The notes beneath the pieces are model-generated. The model had not been told where the DNA came from, did no database searches, and was given only the letters and a program-made list of their open reading frames with translations. A DNA stretch of 64,000 nucleotides from Myxococcales bacterium (GTDB taxonomy: Bacteria; Myxococcota_A; Polyangia; Palsa-1104), in NCBI GenBank assembly GCA_028287105.1, contig JAQBQH010000380.1:1-64000 (forward strand). Direction: 5' to 3'. Both the position numbers and the translations under genes were made by a program. Of this stretch, positions 55,452 through 63,824 are shown piece after piece (the first letter of the stretch is position 1; the number at the start of each line of letters is the position of its first letter).

Positions 55452-56224
55452 AGAGCGGCGCGCGCGCGGGTCTGCCTGCGGAGCGACGCCACGCCCCACG
55501 CCACCGCGACGACGAGCGCGACGATGCCCTCGACGAGGTGACGGCCGCCGCCGTTCTGCGGATCGGCCGCGATCGATCGCAACGCCCGCGCGAGTGACGA
55601 GAGCGCCAGCGCCAGGAACAGCGCCGCGCCGATGCGCGCCGTCCAGGCGTCGAGGCGCGCCTGACCGCGCAGCGGATCGAGCCGCTGCACGACGGCGTGG
55701 AACGCCCACAGCGCCAGCGCCGCGGCGACGGCGATGACCAGACCGAACTGGACCAGCTCGCCGAAGTGGTCTTCCATGAGCGCCGCGTTGCACGTGGGCA
55801 TGGCGCGGTGCAGCTTCATGAGCTGGAGACAGCGCGCCGGCGTGACCGCGACGAAGCGCTCGTCCCCGACGAAGAAGTCGCGGCCGACGAGCCAGGCGAT
55901 CGGCTCGGCCAGAAAGCCGGCCAGCCCCATGGCGAACAGCCACGTCAGCACCACGCGCCCGAGGCGCAGCCCGATGCGCAGCGGCCAGACCGTCTCGACC
56001 TCGGCGGCGAAACGGCCGGCCACCGCGTCGACGCTGCCGACGCGCGCGATCGCTCGCGCCGCCGCTTCCTCCGCGCCGCATCCGGCGGCACGCTCGGCGG
56101 CGGCGATGTCGTCGAGATGCGCCCCGATCTCCGACAGCGCGCGCCGATTGTCCCGCGTCGTGCCGTCGAGCCGCGCCGCCAGCTCCTCCAGATACGCGCG
56201 CAGCCGCGGATCACGCCCGCTCAA
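55442..56224 (-). CDS. HAAS-domain membrane protein, partner of PadR
   Basis: 260 residues from TTG 56224, which overlaps the PadR stop as TTGA. The N-terminal 75 residues are HAAS-like (YLEELAARLDGTTRDNRRALSEIGAHLDDI, AAARAIARVGSVDAVAGRFAAE), followed by three to four transmembrane segments (VVLTWLFAMGLAGFLAEPIAWL, LVQFGLVIAVAAALALWAFHAVV, IGAALFLALALSSLARAL, LVEGIVALVVAVAWGVAS). PadR-HAAS gene pairs are common signalling units in which the membrane protein may modulate the regulator or an envelope process. Confidence 0.83.
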   Translation of the reverse strand: MSGRDPRLRAYLEELAARLDGTTRDNRRALSEIGAHLDDIAAAERAAGCGAEEAAARAIARVGSVDAVAGRFAAEVETVWPLRIGLRLGRVVLTWLFAMGLAGFLAEPIAWLVGRDFFVGDERFVAVTPARCLQLMKLHRAMPTCNAALMEDHFGELVQFGLVIAVAAALALWAFHAVVQRLDPLRGQARLDAWTARIGAALFLALALSSLARALRSIAADPQNGGGRHLVEGIVALVVAVAWGVASLRRQTRARAALTT

Positions 56225-56529
56225 CCGAGCACCCCGGCCACGCCCTTGGCGAAGCTCTTCCAGGCGTGCCGCTCGGCCGCCAGCTGCTTGTGCCCCGCGG
56301 CGGTGACACGATAGACCCGCCGCCGTCGCGGCGCCTTGCCCTCCCAGCGGCTCTTGAGCCAGCCCTCGCGCTCCAGGCGATGGAGCGCCGGATAGAGGGT
56401 CCCTTCGGCGAGCGCGAACAGCCCGTCCGACTTCTCGCGCAGCCGCTCGATGAGCGCGTAGCCGTGCAGCTCGTCGTCGGTGAGCGAGGCCAGGATCAGG
56501 AGGTCGAGATGTCCATACACCGGCTTCAT
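56221..56529 (-). CDS. PadR-family transcriptional regulator
   Basis: 102 residues, the short PadR-s2 type: HLDLLILASLTDDELHGYALIERLREKSDGLFALAEGTLYPALHRLEREGWLKSRWEGKAPRRRRVYRVTAAGHKQL (winged helix), then a short dimerisation helix. It lies directly behind a palindromic operator in its own promoter, so autorepression is likely. Translationally coupled to the HAAS membrane protein. Confidence 0.95.
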   Translation of the reverse strand: MKPVYGHLDLLILASLTDDELHGYALIERLREKSDGLFALAEGTLYPALHRLEREGWLKSRWEGKAPRRRRVYRVTAAGHKQLAAERHAWKSFAKGVAGVLG

Positions 56530-56530
56530 A

Positions 56531-56560
56531 CCTAGGCAGACTATGCCTAGGCTACCTAGG
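56531..56560. promoter_or_regulatory. Probable PadR operator: CCTAGGCA/TGCCTAGG palindrome plus third half-site
   Basis: CCTAGGCA (56531-56538) and TGCCTAGG (56544-56551) form a perfect 8-bp inverted repeat with a 5-base centre that contains the -10 of the padR promoter. A further CCTAGG (56555-56560) lies in the -35/-10 spacer. Occupancy would block RNA polymerase. Confidence 0.7.
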
Positions 56561-56566
56561 TGTCAA
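56538..56566 (-). promoter_or_regulatory. padR promoter (TTGACA-N17-TAGTCT)
   Basis: Minus-strand perfect -35 TTGACA (56566-56561), 17-base spacer, TAGTCT (56543-56538, 3 of 6), then 8 bases to the ATG at 56529. CATAGT, shifted by two bases, is a slightly better -10 match at a 15-base spacer. Confidence 0.6.
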
Positions 56567-56586
56567 GCCCCTCGCCGTTTCGGCGC

Positions 56587-57027
56587 CTACCGGACGATGC
56601 GCTTGGTCATGGCGACGACGTTCTGGTCACCCTCGCGATACCAGCGCACCTCGTCCATGGTGCGCATCATGATGAAGAGCCCGAGGCCGCGCTCGGGCAG
56701 CTCGTCCTCGTCGCGCGGCTGCACCTGACGTGGATCGAAGCCGCGGCCGCGATCGCGCAGCCGCACCGCCAGCTGGTCGCGCGCGATGTCGACCTCGATC
56801 TCCACCTCGCCGGGCAGGTCGCGATAGCTGTGCAGCACGACGTTATTGAACGCCTCGCCGAACGCCGACAGCACCGCGTGCTCCACGTCGACGGGGACGG
56901 CGAGCGAATGGCACACGCCGGCGATGAAATCGATGGCCATCGGCCGCGCCGCCAGGATGGCCGGCAGGCACAGGCGCATCTCGGTGCCCTCGTCGATTGG
57001 TAGGCTCATCGCCGCTTGCCACCTCAT
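56587..57027 (-). CDS. RsbW/SpoIIAB-like ATP-binding protein (anti-sigma-type serine kinase fold)
   Basis: 146 residues from ATG 57027, with AGGAGGG 6 bases upstream. HATPase_c_2 domain: N-box FGEAFNNVVLHSY (Glu58, Asn61/62), G1 box RDRGRGFDP (Asp92) and G2 box ERGLGLFIMM (113-121). Such proteins bind ATP and act as anti-sigma factors or switch kinases. The start codon overlaps the stop of the Ser/Thr kinase gene (ATGA), so the two are made together. No anti-anti-sigma (STAS) gene is in the window. Confidence 0.9.
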   Translation of the reverse strand: MRWQAAMSLPIDEGTEMRLCLPAILAARPMAIDFIAGVCHSLAVPVDVEHAVLSAFGEAFNNVVLHSYRDLPGEVEIEVDIARDQLAVRLRDRGRGFDPRQVQPRDEDELPERGLGLFIMMRTMDEVRWYREGDQNVVAMTKRIVR

Positions 57028-58148
57028 CGCATCCCTCCTGCGTGCGCGATCTGCCAGCCGGTCATGGCGCCGAGCGCCAGCGCCACCATCGCGGCCAGCA
57101 GCATCTGCCAGCGATGCGCGCGCACCCTCGCCCAGCGCGACGGCGGCAGCCGCAGCGCATCGAGCGACGCGCCGACGGGCGAGAGCTGCGTATCGCCGTC
57201 GGCGTCGGCGGTCTGGGTGGCTGCGTCGGCGGCGAAGAGGCCACGCAGCTGCAAGGCCAGCTCGGGCCCGCCGTAGCTCAGCGCCTCGACGACCGGATCG
57301 AGCGCCTCGGCCATCGCCGCCGCCGAGGCGTAGCGATCGTGCGGCGACTTCGACAGCGCCTTCAAGCAGATCGCGTCCAGCTCCGGCGTCACTGCCGGGT
57401 TCAGCGCCGACGGCGGCATCACCTTGGCCGCGCGCACCTTCTCGAGCGTCTGCAGCCCCGACGCCGCCTTGAAGAGCCGCTTGCCGGTCAGCATCTCCCA
57501 CATGACGATGCCGGTCGCGAAGACATCGGCGCGATGGTCGACGGTGCCCGCCTCGATCTGCTCGGGCGCGAGATAGGCCCACTTGCCCTTGAGCACGCCG
57601 GCCTGCGTGCGCGCGGCGCGATCGTCGGCGAGCGCCTTGGCCACGCCGAAGTCGAGGAGCTTGACGCTGCCGTCGAAGCCGAGCATCACGTTCGACAGCG
57701 ACACGTCGCGGTGAATCAGGTTCAGCGCGGCGCCCGCCTCGTCGGTGAGCGCGTGCACGTAGCTGAGCGCGCGGCAGACTTCGCGCGCCACGTAGGCGCC
57801 GAGACCGGCGCGCGGCGTGCCGCACTTCCTGGTCAGCTCCATCATGGCGGTGGTGACGTCCTTGCCGTGGAGATGCTCCATGGCGAGGTAGCGCTCGCCC
57901 TCGTAGTCGCCGTGATCGTAGATGCGCACGATGTTGGGGTGGCGCATGCGCGCCGACAGCCTGGCCTCGCGGTCGAACATCGCGACGAACTCGGCGTCCT
58001 CGGCCAGCGACGGCAGGATGCGCTTGACCACGAGCGTGCGGCCGCCTTCGTCGATGGCGCGCCACACCGACGCCATGCCGCCGACGCCGAGCCGCTGGCG
58101 CAAGAGGTACGGGCCGAACTGCATGCCGATCGTCTCGGCGGCGCTCAT
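57024..58148 (-). CDS. Hanks-type Ser/Thr protein kinase with C-terminal membrane anchor
   Basis: 374 residues. Kinase domain 12-290: GVGGMASVWRA glycine loop (21-31), Lys42 (VVKR), Glu61 in FDREARL, HRDVSLSN (146-153), DFGVAKAL (166-173), WAYLAPEQ. An Asp/Gln-rich linker follows and a single C-terminal transmembrane helix (MLLAAMVALALGAMTGW, about 350-366) leaves only a short tail outside. It probably acts at the inner face of the membrane. Coupled to the RsbW-like gene downstream; 150 bases separate it from the sigma-like gene upstream on the same strand. Confidence 0.93.
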   Translation of the reverse strand: MSAAETIGMQFGPYLLRQRLGVGGMASVWRAIDEGGRTLVVKRILPSLAEDAEFVAMFDREARLSARMRHPNIVRIYDHGDYEGERYLAMEHLHGKDVTTAMMELTRKCGTPRAGLGAYVAREVCRALSYVHALTDEAGAALNLIHRDVSLSNVMLGFDGSVKLLDFGVAKALADDRAARTQAGVLKGKWAYLAPEQIEAGTVDHRADVFATGIVMWEMLTGKRLFKAASGLQTLEKVRAAKVMPPSALNPAVTPELDAICLKALSKSPHDRYASAAAMAEALDPVVEALSYGGPELALQLRGLFAADAATQTADADGDTQLSPVGASLDALRLPPSRWARVRAHRWQMLLAAMVALALGAMTGWQIAHAGGMR

Positions 58149-58298
58149 GGCCGCCCCCGTCCCGCGCGGCCCGCCGGCGCCCCGCCGACGACCGCCAATG
58201 TGATCTTCCTCGCCCTGTCGCTGCTCGCGCGCATGCTCGCCTCTTGATGGGGAGACGCGGCCTGAACCTTTTTGTCGCGAAAAGATTTTCCTCGGCGC

Positions 58299-59189
58299 CT
58301 AAGTGTCCGGTTTGCGCAGGATCTTGGCGACGCTGAGGTCGAGCTGGCTGCGGACGACCACCGCCAGCGAGTCGAATTCGCCGCCGGAGAGGCCGAGCTC
58401 CCGGCGCAGCGTCTCGCGCGCGCCCGCGAGGATCTCCTGCCGCGCGGCGGCGATCCAGCGCGCCACGGTCGCGCGGTGCACCTTGAAGAGCGCGCCGATC
58501 TCGTCGATGTTGAGCCCCTCCACGACGTGCAGCCGCAAGACGTTGCGCTTGTCGGGATCGAGCGCGCGCAGCGCCTCCTGGAACGCGACCTTGAACTGCG
58601 GGCGGTAGCGCTCCTTCAGATACTCGAGCTCCGGGCTCGACGCGGCGGCCGCGAGATCGTCCGGCTGCACCTCGCCGCCGGTGCGTACGCCGCCGGCGCG
58701 CAACAGATCGAGCGCCGTGCGCACGGCGGTGACGCGCACCCACGCCTGCAGCGGGCCGCGGCCGGCGTACTCGGCGATGCGCGGCCGCTGCCCCGGTTGG
58801 GCGACCAGCAGCTTCTCGCGCAGGAGCTGGCGTACCTCGTCGACGAGCTGCGCCGTCGGCTGCATGCGCCCGAGCAGCATCCTGGTCTGCGAGAGCACCT
58901 CGCGATCGAAGGCGGCGATGGCCGCCGGATCGCCGGACGCGCAGCCGCAGGCGAGCCACAGATCGGCGGCGTGCAGCGCCGCGAGCAGCGTCGCCACGTC
59001 GTTGCCCTCGATGCTGCGCGCCGCATGCTCGACGAAGCGCTCCTCGGATAGCTCCAGCTCGGGCCAGCCGGCGCGCGCGCGATCGATGAGCTCCTGGATC
59101 ATCCACGCCAGCCCCTCGTCGACCGTGAAGGTCGCAGTCGCGGGCGCGGCTGCCGCGAAGCTGCGGGCGAGGCTGAGGGCGTCGGGCAT
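58299..59189 (-). CDS. Sigma-factor-like DNA-binding protein (ECF-type, divergent)
   Basis: 296 residues. The C-terminal half has a clear sigma region 4: LRALDPDKRNVLRLHVVEGLNIDEIGALFKVHRATVARWIAAARQEIL (about 220-268). The middle (AFDREVLSQTRMLLGRM to RGPLQAWVRVTAVRTALDLLR) is consistent with a diverged region 2. An N-terminal extension of about 90 residues precedes it. This class is seen in Myxococcota as standalone regulators. It is divergent, across 62 bases, from a kinase bearing an anti-sigma zinc finger, suggesting that the two form a sigma/regulator pair. Confidence 0.82.
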   Translation of the reverse strand: MPDALSLARSFAAAAPATATFTVDEGLAWMIQELIDRARAGWPELELSEERFVEHAARSIEGNDVATLLAALHAADLWLACGCASGDPAAIAAFDREVLSQTRMLLGRMQPTAQLVDEVRQLLREKLLVAQPGQRPRIAEYAGRGPLQAWVRVTAVRTALDLLRAGGVRTGGEVQPDDLAAAASSPELEYLKERYRPQFKVAFQEALRALDPDKRNVLRLHVVEGLNIDEIGALFKVHRATVARWIAAARQEILAGARETLRRELGLSGGEFDSLAVVVRSQLDLSVAKILRKPDT

Positions 59190-59251
59190 ACGAGCTTCTA
59201 ACTTGGGTGTGACGATTTCGCGCTATTCTATCAAAGGTTTCGAGCCGAGCG
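59190..59251. promoter_or_regulatory. Shared 62-base regulatory gap between sigma-like gene and ZAS-kinase gene
   Basis: Contains TATTCT on the plus strand and TTAGAA on the minus strand 6 bases before the sigma-like ATG at 59189. No canonical -35 for either. It could hold a self-recognised alternative-sigma promoter. Confidence 0.35.
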
Positions 59252-62200
59252 ATGAGCGCCTGTCCGTCCGAACAGATCATCCTGGATTTCCTCGATGGAA
59301 GGCTCGACGCTCAGCGGGGCGCCGCGGTCCACGAGCACGTCGACGGCTGCGCCTCGTGCCGCGCGCTGCTCGCGTCCTTGGCGCCGTCGATCAATCGCTC
59401 GACCATCGACCCTGACCAGCCGAAGACGCACGACACGCGCAACGACACGCCGGGGCCGGAGCCGCAGCATCGCACCGCGTCCCTGCAGCCGGGCAGCGAC
59501 CCGACGGTGGCTGGCGGGCTCGCCGGCGCGGCCTCGGTGCTGCCGCTCGTGGCGCACGATCGCTACGACGTGCGCGACGAGTTCGCGCGCGGCGGCCTCG
59601 GTCGCATCTTTCGCGCGCACGACCGGAGATTGGCGCGCCCGGTCGCGGTCAAGCAGCTCATCGCCGGCGGCGCCGAGGCCGCGCGGCGCTTCATCCGCGA
59701 GGCGCTGATCACGGCGCGCCTGCAGCATCCGGCCATCGTGCCGATCTACGAAGCGGGACGCTGGCCCTCGGGCGAGCCGTTCTACGCGATGAAGCTGGTC
59801 TCGGGGCGCTCGCTCGATCAGGTCATCCGCGCCAAGAAGACGCTGTCGGAGCGGCTGACGCTCCTGCCCAACCTCATCGCCGTCGCCGAGGCGATGGCCT
59901 ATGCGCACAGCCAGCGCATCATTCATCGCGATCTCAAACCGGCCAACGTCCTCGTCGGCAGCTTCGGCGAGACGGTGCTGATCGACTGGGGCCTGGCCAA
60001 GGATCTGAACACCGGCTCCGAGGTGGCGATGGACGCCATGATGGCGCCCTACAGCGACGATTCGACCGAGGTCGGCACCGTCCTCGGCACGCCCACGTAC
60101 ATGCCGCCGGAGCAGGCCGAGGGCAAGGCCGTCGACGAGCGCGCCGACGTCTACGCGCTCGGCGCGGTGCTGTATCACGTGCTGGCGGGCGGGCCGCCCT
60201 ACGCAGGATCGTCGTCGGCGGAGACGCTGGCGCGCGTGCTCTCGGAGGCGCCGGTATCGCTGACCTTGCGCGAGCCGGGCGTGCCGCGCGATCTGGTCAC
60301 CGTCGTCGAAAAGGCGATGGCGCGCGACGCGGCGCTGCGCTACCCGACGGCGAAGGAGCTGGCCGACGACCTGGTGCGCTTCCAGGCGGGACAGCTGGTG
60401 AGCGCGCATCGCTACTCGGCCATGGAGATGTCCCGTCGCTGGGTCGCCAAACATCGCGCGCCGGTGTCGGTGGCGGTGGCGCTCCTGACGGCGCTGGCAA
60501 TGACCGGCGCGCTGGCGGTCTCGCGCATCGCCCACGAGCGCGATCGCGCTCGACGCGAGCGGGCCGAGGCGCGCGCGGCGCAGGCGCAGGCGGAGAAGCG
60601 CTCGAGCGAGCTGGTGTTGGCGCAGGCGCAGTCGTCGCTCGACGACGATCCCACCGCGGCGGTCGCCTGGCTCAAGCAGTATCCCGACACCGGCGATTGG
60701 CGCGCGGCGCAGTCGATCTTCGCCGACGCGCTCAGCCGCGGCGTCGCCGAGCGGGTGTGGAGCGGCGTGTCGCGCGCCCGCTTCTCTGCCGACGGGCGGC
60801 TCGCGCTCTGGGGCGCCGACGGCGCGGTGCGCCTCTGGTCGCAGAGCGGGAAGCTCGAGACCCTCGGTGGAAGCGGCGCGCGCGTCCGCGAGATCGCCTT
60901 TTCACCGTCGGGCGCGCAGCTCCTCATCCAGCGCGTCGACGATGCCATCGAGCTGTGGGACGTCAAGGCCGGCACCGGCAAGCCGCTCCATCGCCGCGCC
61001 GCCAGCTACGAGATGGTGCGCTTCGCCCCCGACGGCAAATGGCTCGCCGGCGTCGCCGACGACGGCTCCATCGATCTCTGGTCGCTCCCGCACGGCACCT
61101 TGAAGCCGCTGGTCGACACGCACGCCCGCGCCACCGCGCTGTGGTTCGTCGGCGCCGACAAGCTCGCTGTCGGCGGACAAGATCGTCAGGTCCGCCTCTA
61201 CGACCTCGAGACCGGCGAATCGCGCGTCATCGGTGCCCACCAGGCGCAGGTCAACCGCGTGCGCGCCTCGGTCGACGGCCGCTTCGTCGTCTCGTCCGAT
61301 CCGCTCAACCTGACCAACGTCTGGGATCTCAAGAGCGGCCGCTCGCGCAAGTTCTTCGGGCGCGCCGAGCAGGGGCTGATGGTGTCGGAGTTCGCCGCCG
61401 ACGACACGCTGGCGCTGGCGCTCGGTGGCGGCGCGCTCGTGCTCATCGATCCGCAATCGGGCGCCACGCGCACCTTGCGCGGTCACGCGGCGCAGGTGAC
61501 GCACGCCGAGTTCGCCCCCGACGGCAAGCACCTCGTCAGCGGCGCCGAGGACGGCGTGGTGCGCGTCTGGGACATCGCCACCGGCGAGGCGACCACGCTG
61601 CACGGTCACAGCGCCGAGATCTCGAGCGTCAGCATCTCGCCCGACGGCACGCACGTCGCCACCGGCTCGGCCGACAAGAGCGTGCGCCTCTGGAGCCTCG
61701 GCGGCGACCGCCACGTCGTGCGCCATCCCGACAACGAGCTCTACGCCGTCTCCTTCTCGCCCGACGGCAGCCGTGTCGCCGTCGGCGGCGCCGGCGGGCT
61801 GGTCGAGCTGTGCGACGCGGCCACGCTCGGCTGCCGCGCGCTCGCCGGTCCGCGCGGCGAGGTCGAGGCGGTCGCCTTTCTGCGCGACGGGCGCCTCGTC
61901 TCCGGCAGCTTCGATGCCACCGTCCACCTGTGGGATGCGACGGGAAAGCACCTCAACGCCTTCGCCGGCGAGGAGCCGATCTGGTCGCTGGCGCCGTCGC
62001 CCGACGGCACGCACGTGGCGTTCAGCGCCGCCGAGCGCACGCTCGCCACCGTCGACCTCGCCACCGGCGCCAAGAAGGAGCTGCGCTCCGACGGGGCGCT
62101 CTCGACGTGGGACGTGGCCTATTCTCCCGACGGCACGCTGATCGCCGTCGGCGAAGGGCCCGATGTGCGCGTGTGGGATTGGGCCAACGACACGTCGCGC

Positions 62201-62791
62201 CCCCTGCGCGGCCACGCGGCGCTGGTGCAGCACGTCGCCTTTTCACCGTCGGGCGACATGCTCGCCTCGGCGTCGGGCGACACCACCGTCGCGTTGTGGA
62301 CGCTCGCCGACGGCAAGCCGCGCTTCCTCCGCGGCCACACCAACACCGTCAAGTGGGTCACCTTCTCGCCCGACGGCGCCATGCTCGCGTCGAGCGGCCT
62401 CGACGGCAACGTGCGGCTGTGGCGCGTCTCCGACGGCAGCGGCCGCACGCTCGTCGGTCACCACGGCGCCGTTCCCTGCGTCGCCTTCTCGCCCGACGGG
62501 CGCCTGCTCGCCTCGGGCGGCGACGACCGCACGGTGCGGCTGTGGGACACCTCGAGCGGGGAGAGCCGCGTCGTGCGCGGCCACGAGCGCCCGGTGCGCA
62601 GCATCGTCTTCTCCCCCGACGGCAAGATGCTGGCGTCGGTGGGGCGCGACGGCGCGCTGCTGCTGGTGCGTATCGAGGAGCTGCCGCAACCGCTCTTCGG
62701 CGGCCACGACGCCCGTACGCTGAGGCCGCTGGTCGACCGCGCGACGACCGCGCAGATCGGCCCCGACGATCGGCCGGTCAGCCCCTACTAG
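59252..62791 (+). CDS. Ser/Thr kinase with N-terminal anti-sigma zinc finger, TM helix and WD40 propeller(s)
   Basis: 1179 residues. N-terminus ILDFLDGRLDAQRGAAVHEHVDGCASCRALLA is a zinc anti-sigma (ZAS)-type finger with His29-x3-Cys33-x2-Cys36. Kinase domain about 104-380: ARGGLGRIF loop, Lys134, Glu150, HRDLKPAN (225-232), DWG (245-247) in place of DFG, and TPTYMPPEQ. A transmembrane helix at about 403-424 and a charged coiled coil (425-460) follow. From about 500 to the end lie about a dozen WD40 repeats (LRGHAAQVTHAEFAPDGKHLVSGAEDGVVRVWD). Probably senses envelope-side ligands through the propeller and signals to the adjacent sigma-like factor. Confidence 0.93.
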   Translation: MSACPSEQIILDFLDGRLDAQRGAAVHEHVDGCASCRALLASLAPSINRSTIDPDQPKTHDTRNDTPGPEPQHRTASLQPGSDPTVAGGLAGAASVLPLVAHDRYDVRDEFARGGLGRIFRAHDRRLARPVAVKQLIAGGAEAARRFIREALITARLQHPAIVPIYEAGRWPSGEPFYAMKLVSGRSLDQVIRAKKTLSERLTLLPNLIAVAEAMAYAHSQRIIHRDLKPANVLVGSFGETVLIDWGLAKDLNTGSEVAMDAMMAPYSDDSTEVGTVLGTPTYMPPEQAEGKAVDERADVYALGAVLYHVLAGGPPYAGSSSAETLARVLSEAPVSLTLREPGVPRDLVTVVEKAMARDAALRYPTAKELADDLVRFQAGQLVSAHRYSAMEMSRRWVAKHRAPVSVAVALLTALAMTGALAVSRIAHERDRARRERAEARAAQAQAEKRSSELVLAQAQSSLDDDPTAAVAWLKQYPDTGDWRAAQSIFADALSRGVAERVWSGVSRARFSADGRLALWGADGAVRLWSQSGKLETLGGSGARVREIAFSPSGAQLLIQRVDDAIELWDVKAGTGKPLHRRAASYEMVRFAPDGKWLAGVADDGSIDLWSLPHGTLKPLVDTHARATALWFVGADKLAVGGQDRQVRLYDLETGESRVIGAHQAQVNRVRASVDGRFVVSSDPLNLTNVWDLKSGRSRKFFGRAEQGLMVSEFAADDTLALALGGGALVLIDPQSGATRTLRGHAAQVTHAEFAPDGKHLVSGAEDGVVRVWDIATGEATTLHGHSAEISSVSISPDGTHVATGSADKSVRLWSLGGDRHVVRHPDNELYAVSFSPDGSRVAVGGAGGLVELCDAATLGCRALAGPRGEVEAVAFLRDGRLVSGSFDATVHLWDATGKHLNAFAGEEPIWSLAPSPDGTHVAFSAAERTLATVDLATGAKKELRSDGALSTWDVAYSPDGTLIAVGEGPDVRVWDWANDTSRPLRGHAALVQHVAFSPSGDMLASASGDTTVALWTLADGKPRFLRGHTNTVKWVTFSPDGAMLASSGLDGNVRLWRVSDGSGRTLVGHHGAVPCVAFSPDGRLLASGGDDRTVRLWDTSSGESRVVRGHERPVRSIVFSPDGKMLASVGRDGALLLVRIEELPQPLFGGHDARTLRPLVDRATTAQIGPDDRPVSPY

Positions 62792-62802
62792 CGTGGGCGC
62801 GA

Positions 62803-63822
62803 CTACGCGGCGCTGCGATCGGTCGCGTGCGCCGGCACCTGGCCGCGCGACTTGAACCACTCGTACGCCTCGGTGAACGCGTCGAGCACCGGTGTCGGCT
62901 CGAACCCCAGCTCGCGCCGCGCCTTCGAGATATCGGCGTGCTTGCCGCCGTTCAAGATCTTGATCGTGCCGGGCGTGAAGCGCGGCGGCCTCTCCGGCGC
63001 GAACGTGCTCAAGAAGAAATTCGAGACGTAGGCCATCGGCAGCATCAGCCCGACGGGGATGCGCAGCTTCGGCTTCTTCACGCCGCACAAGGTCGACAGG
63101 TGATCGAGGATCTGATCGAGCGTGAATTGCCCGCCCGACAGGATGTACCGCTCGCCGGGCCGTCCGCGCTCCATCGCCTGCAGGTGGCCGGCGACGACGT
63201 CCTTGACGGCGACGAACTCGAACTGCCCCTGCACGTAGGCCGGCATCTTGCGATTGGCGAAGTCGAGGATGGTCTGCCCCACCGACGACGGCTTGTAGTC
63301 GTGCGGCCCGACGATGCCGCACGGGTTGACGATGCGCACGTCCAGGCCGCGATGCACCGCGCGATGCACCTCGAGCTCCGCCATCGCCTTGGACAGCTCG
63401 TAGTCGAGGTGGGTCTCGAACGGATTGACCGTGAAGGTCTCGTCGCTGGCGCCGCCGGTCGGATTGTGGCCGACCGCGCCGAACGAGCTGCAGAAGACGG
63501 TGCGCTCGACGCCGGCCCGCTCGGCGGCCGCCAGCACGTTCTTGGTGCCGGTGACGTTGACGTCGAAGACCTGCTGCTGATCGCCGCGCCGCAACGACAC
63601 GTACGCGGCCACGTGATAGACGCGGTCGCAACCGGCGAGCGCCCGCTCCAGCGAGGTCGGATCACGCAGGTCGCCTTCGACGCGCTCGAGGTCGAGCCCC
63701 TCGATCCCCGCGCAGTCGCCGCGCACCAGCGCCTTGACGGCCACGCCTCGCCCGATGAGCTCGCGCACCAGGTTGGCGCCCACGTGTCCGCTGGCGCCGG
63801 TGACGAATGTTTTCTTGGCCAC
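62803..63822 (-). CDS. NAD-dependent epimerase/dehydratase (extended SDR, 3-beta-HSD-like)
   Basis: 339 residues from GTG 63822 (AKKTFVTGASGHVGANL). Rossmann motif GASGHVG (9-15), DLRDPTSLERALAGCDRVYHVAA, VNVTGTKNVL, the catalytic YxxxK in LDYELSKAMAE, and NPCGIVGPHDYKPS. It resembles dihydroflavonol reductase/3-beta-hydroxysteroid dehydrogenase-type enzymes; substrate unknown. It starts 2 bases after the stop of the next upstream gene, so it is in an operon that extends beyond the window. Converges with the WD40 kinase gene, 11 bases apart. Confidence 0.9.
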   Translation of the reverse strand: MAKKTFVTGASGHVGANLVRELIGRGVAVKALVRGDCAGIEGLDLERVEGDLRDPTSLERALAGCDRVYHVAAYVSLRRGDQQQVFDVNVTGTKNVLAAAERAGVERTVFCSSFGAVGHNPTGGASDETFTVNPFETHLDYELSKAMAELEVHRAVHRGLDVRIVNPCGIVGPHDYKPSSVGQTILDFANRKMPAYVQGQFEFVAVKDVVAGHLQAMERGRPGERYILSGGQFTLDQILDHLSTLCGVKKPKLRIPVGLMLPMAYVSNFFLSTFAPERPPRFTPGTIKILNGGKHADISKARRELGFEPTPVLDAFTEAYEWFKSRGQVPAHATDRSAA

Positions 63823-63824
63823 GA

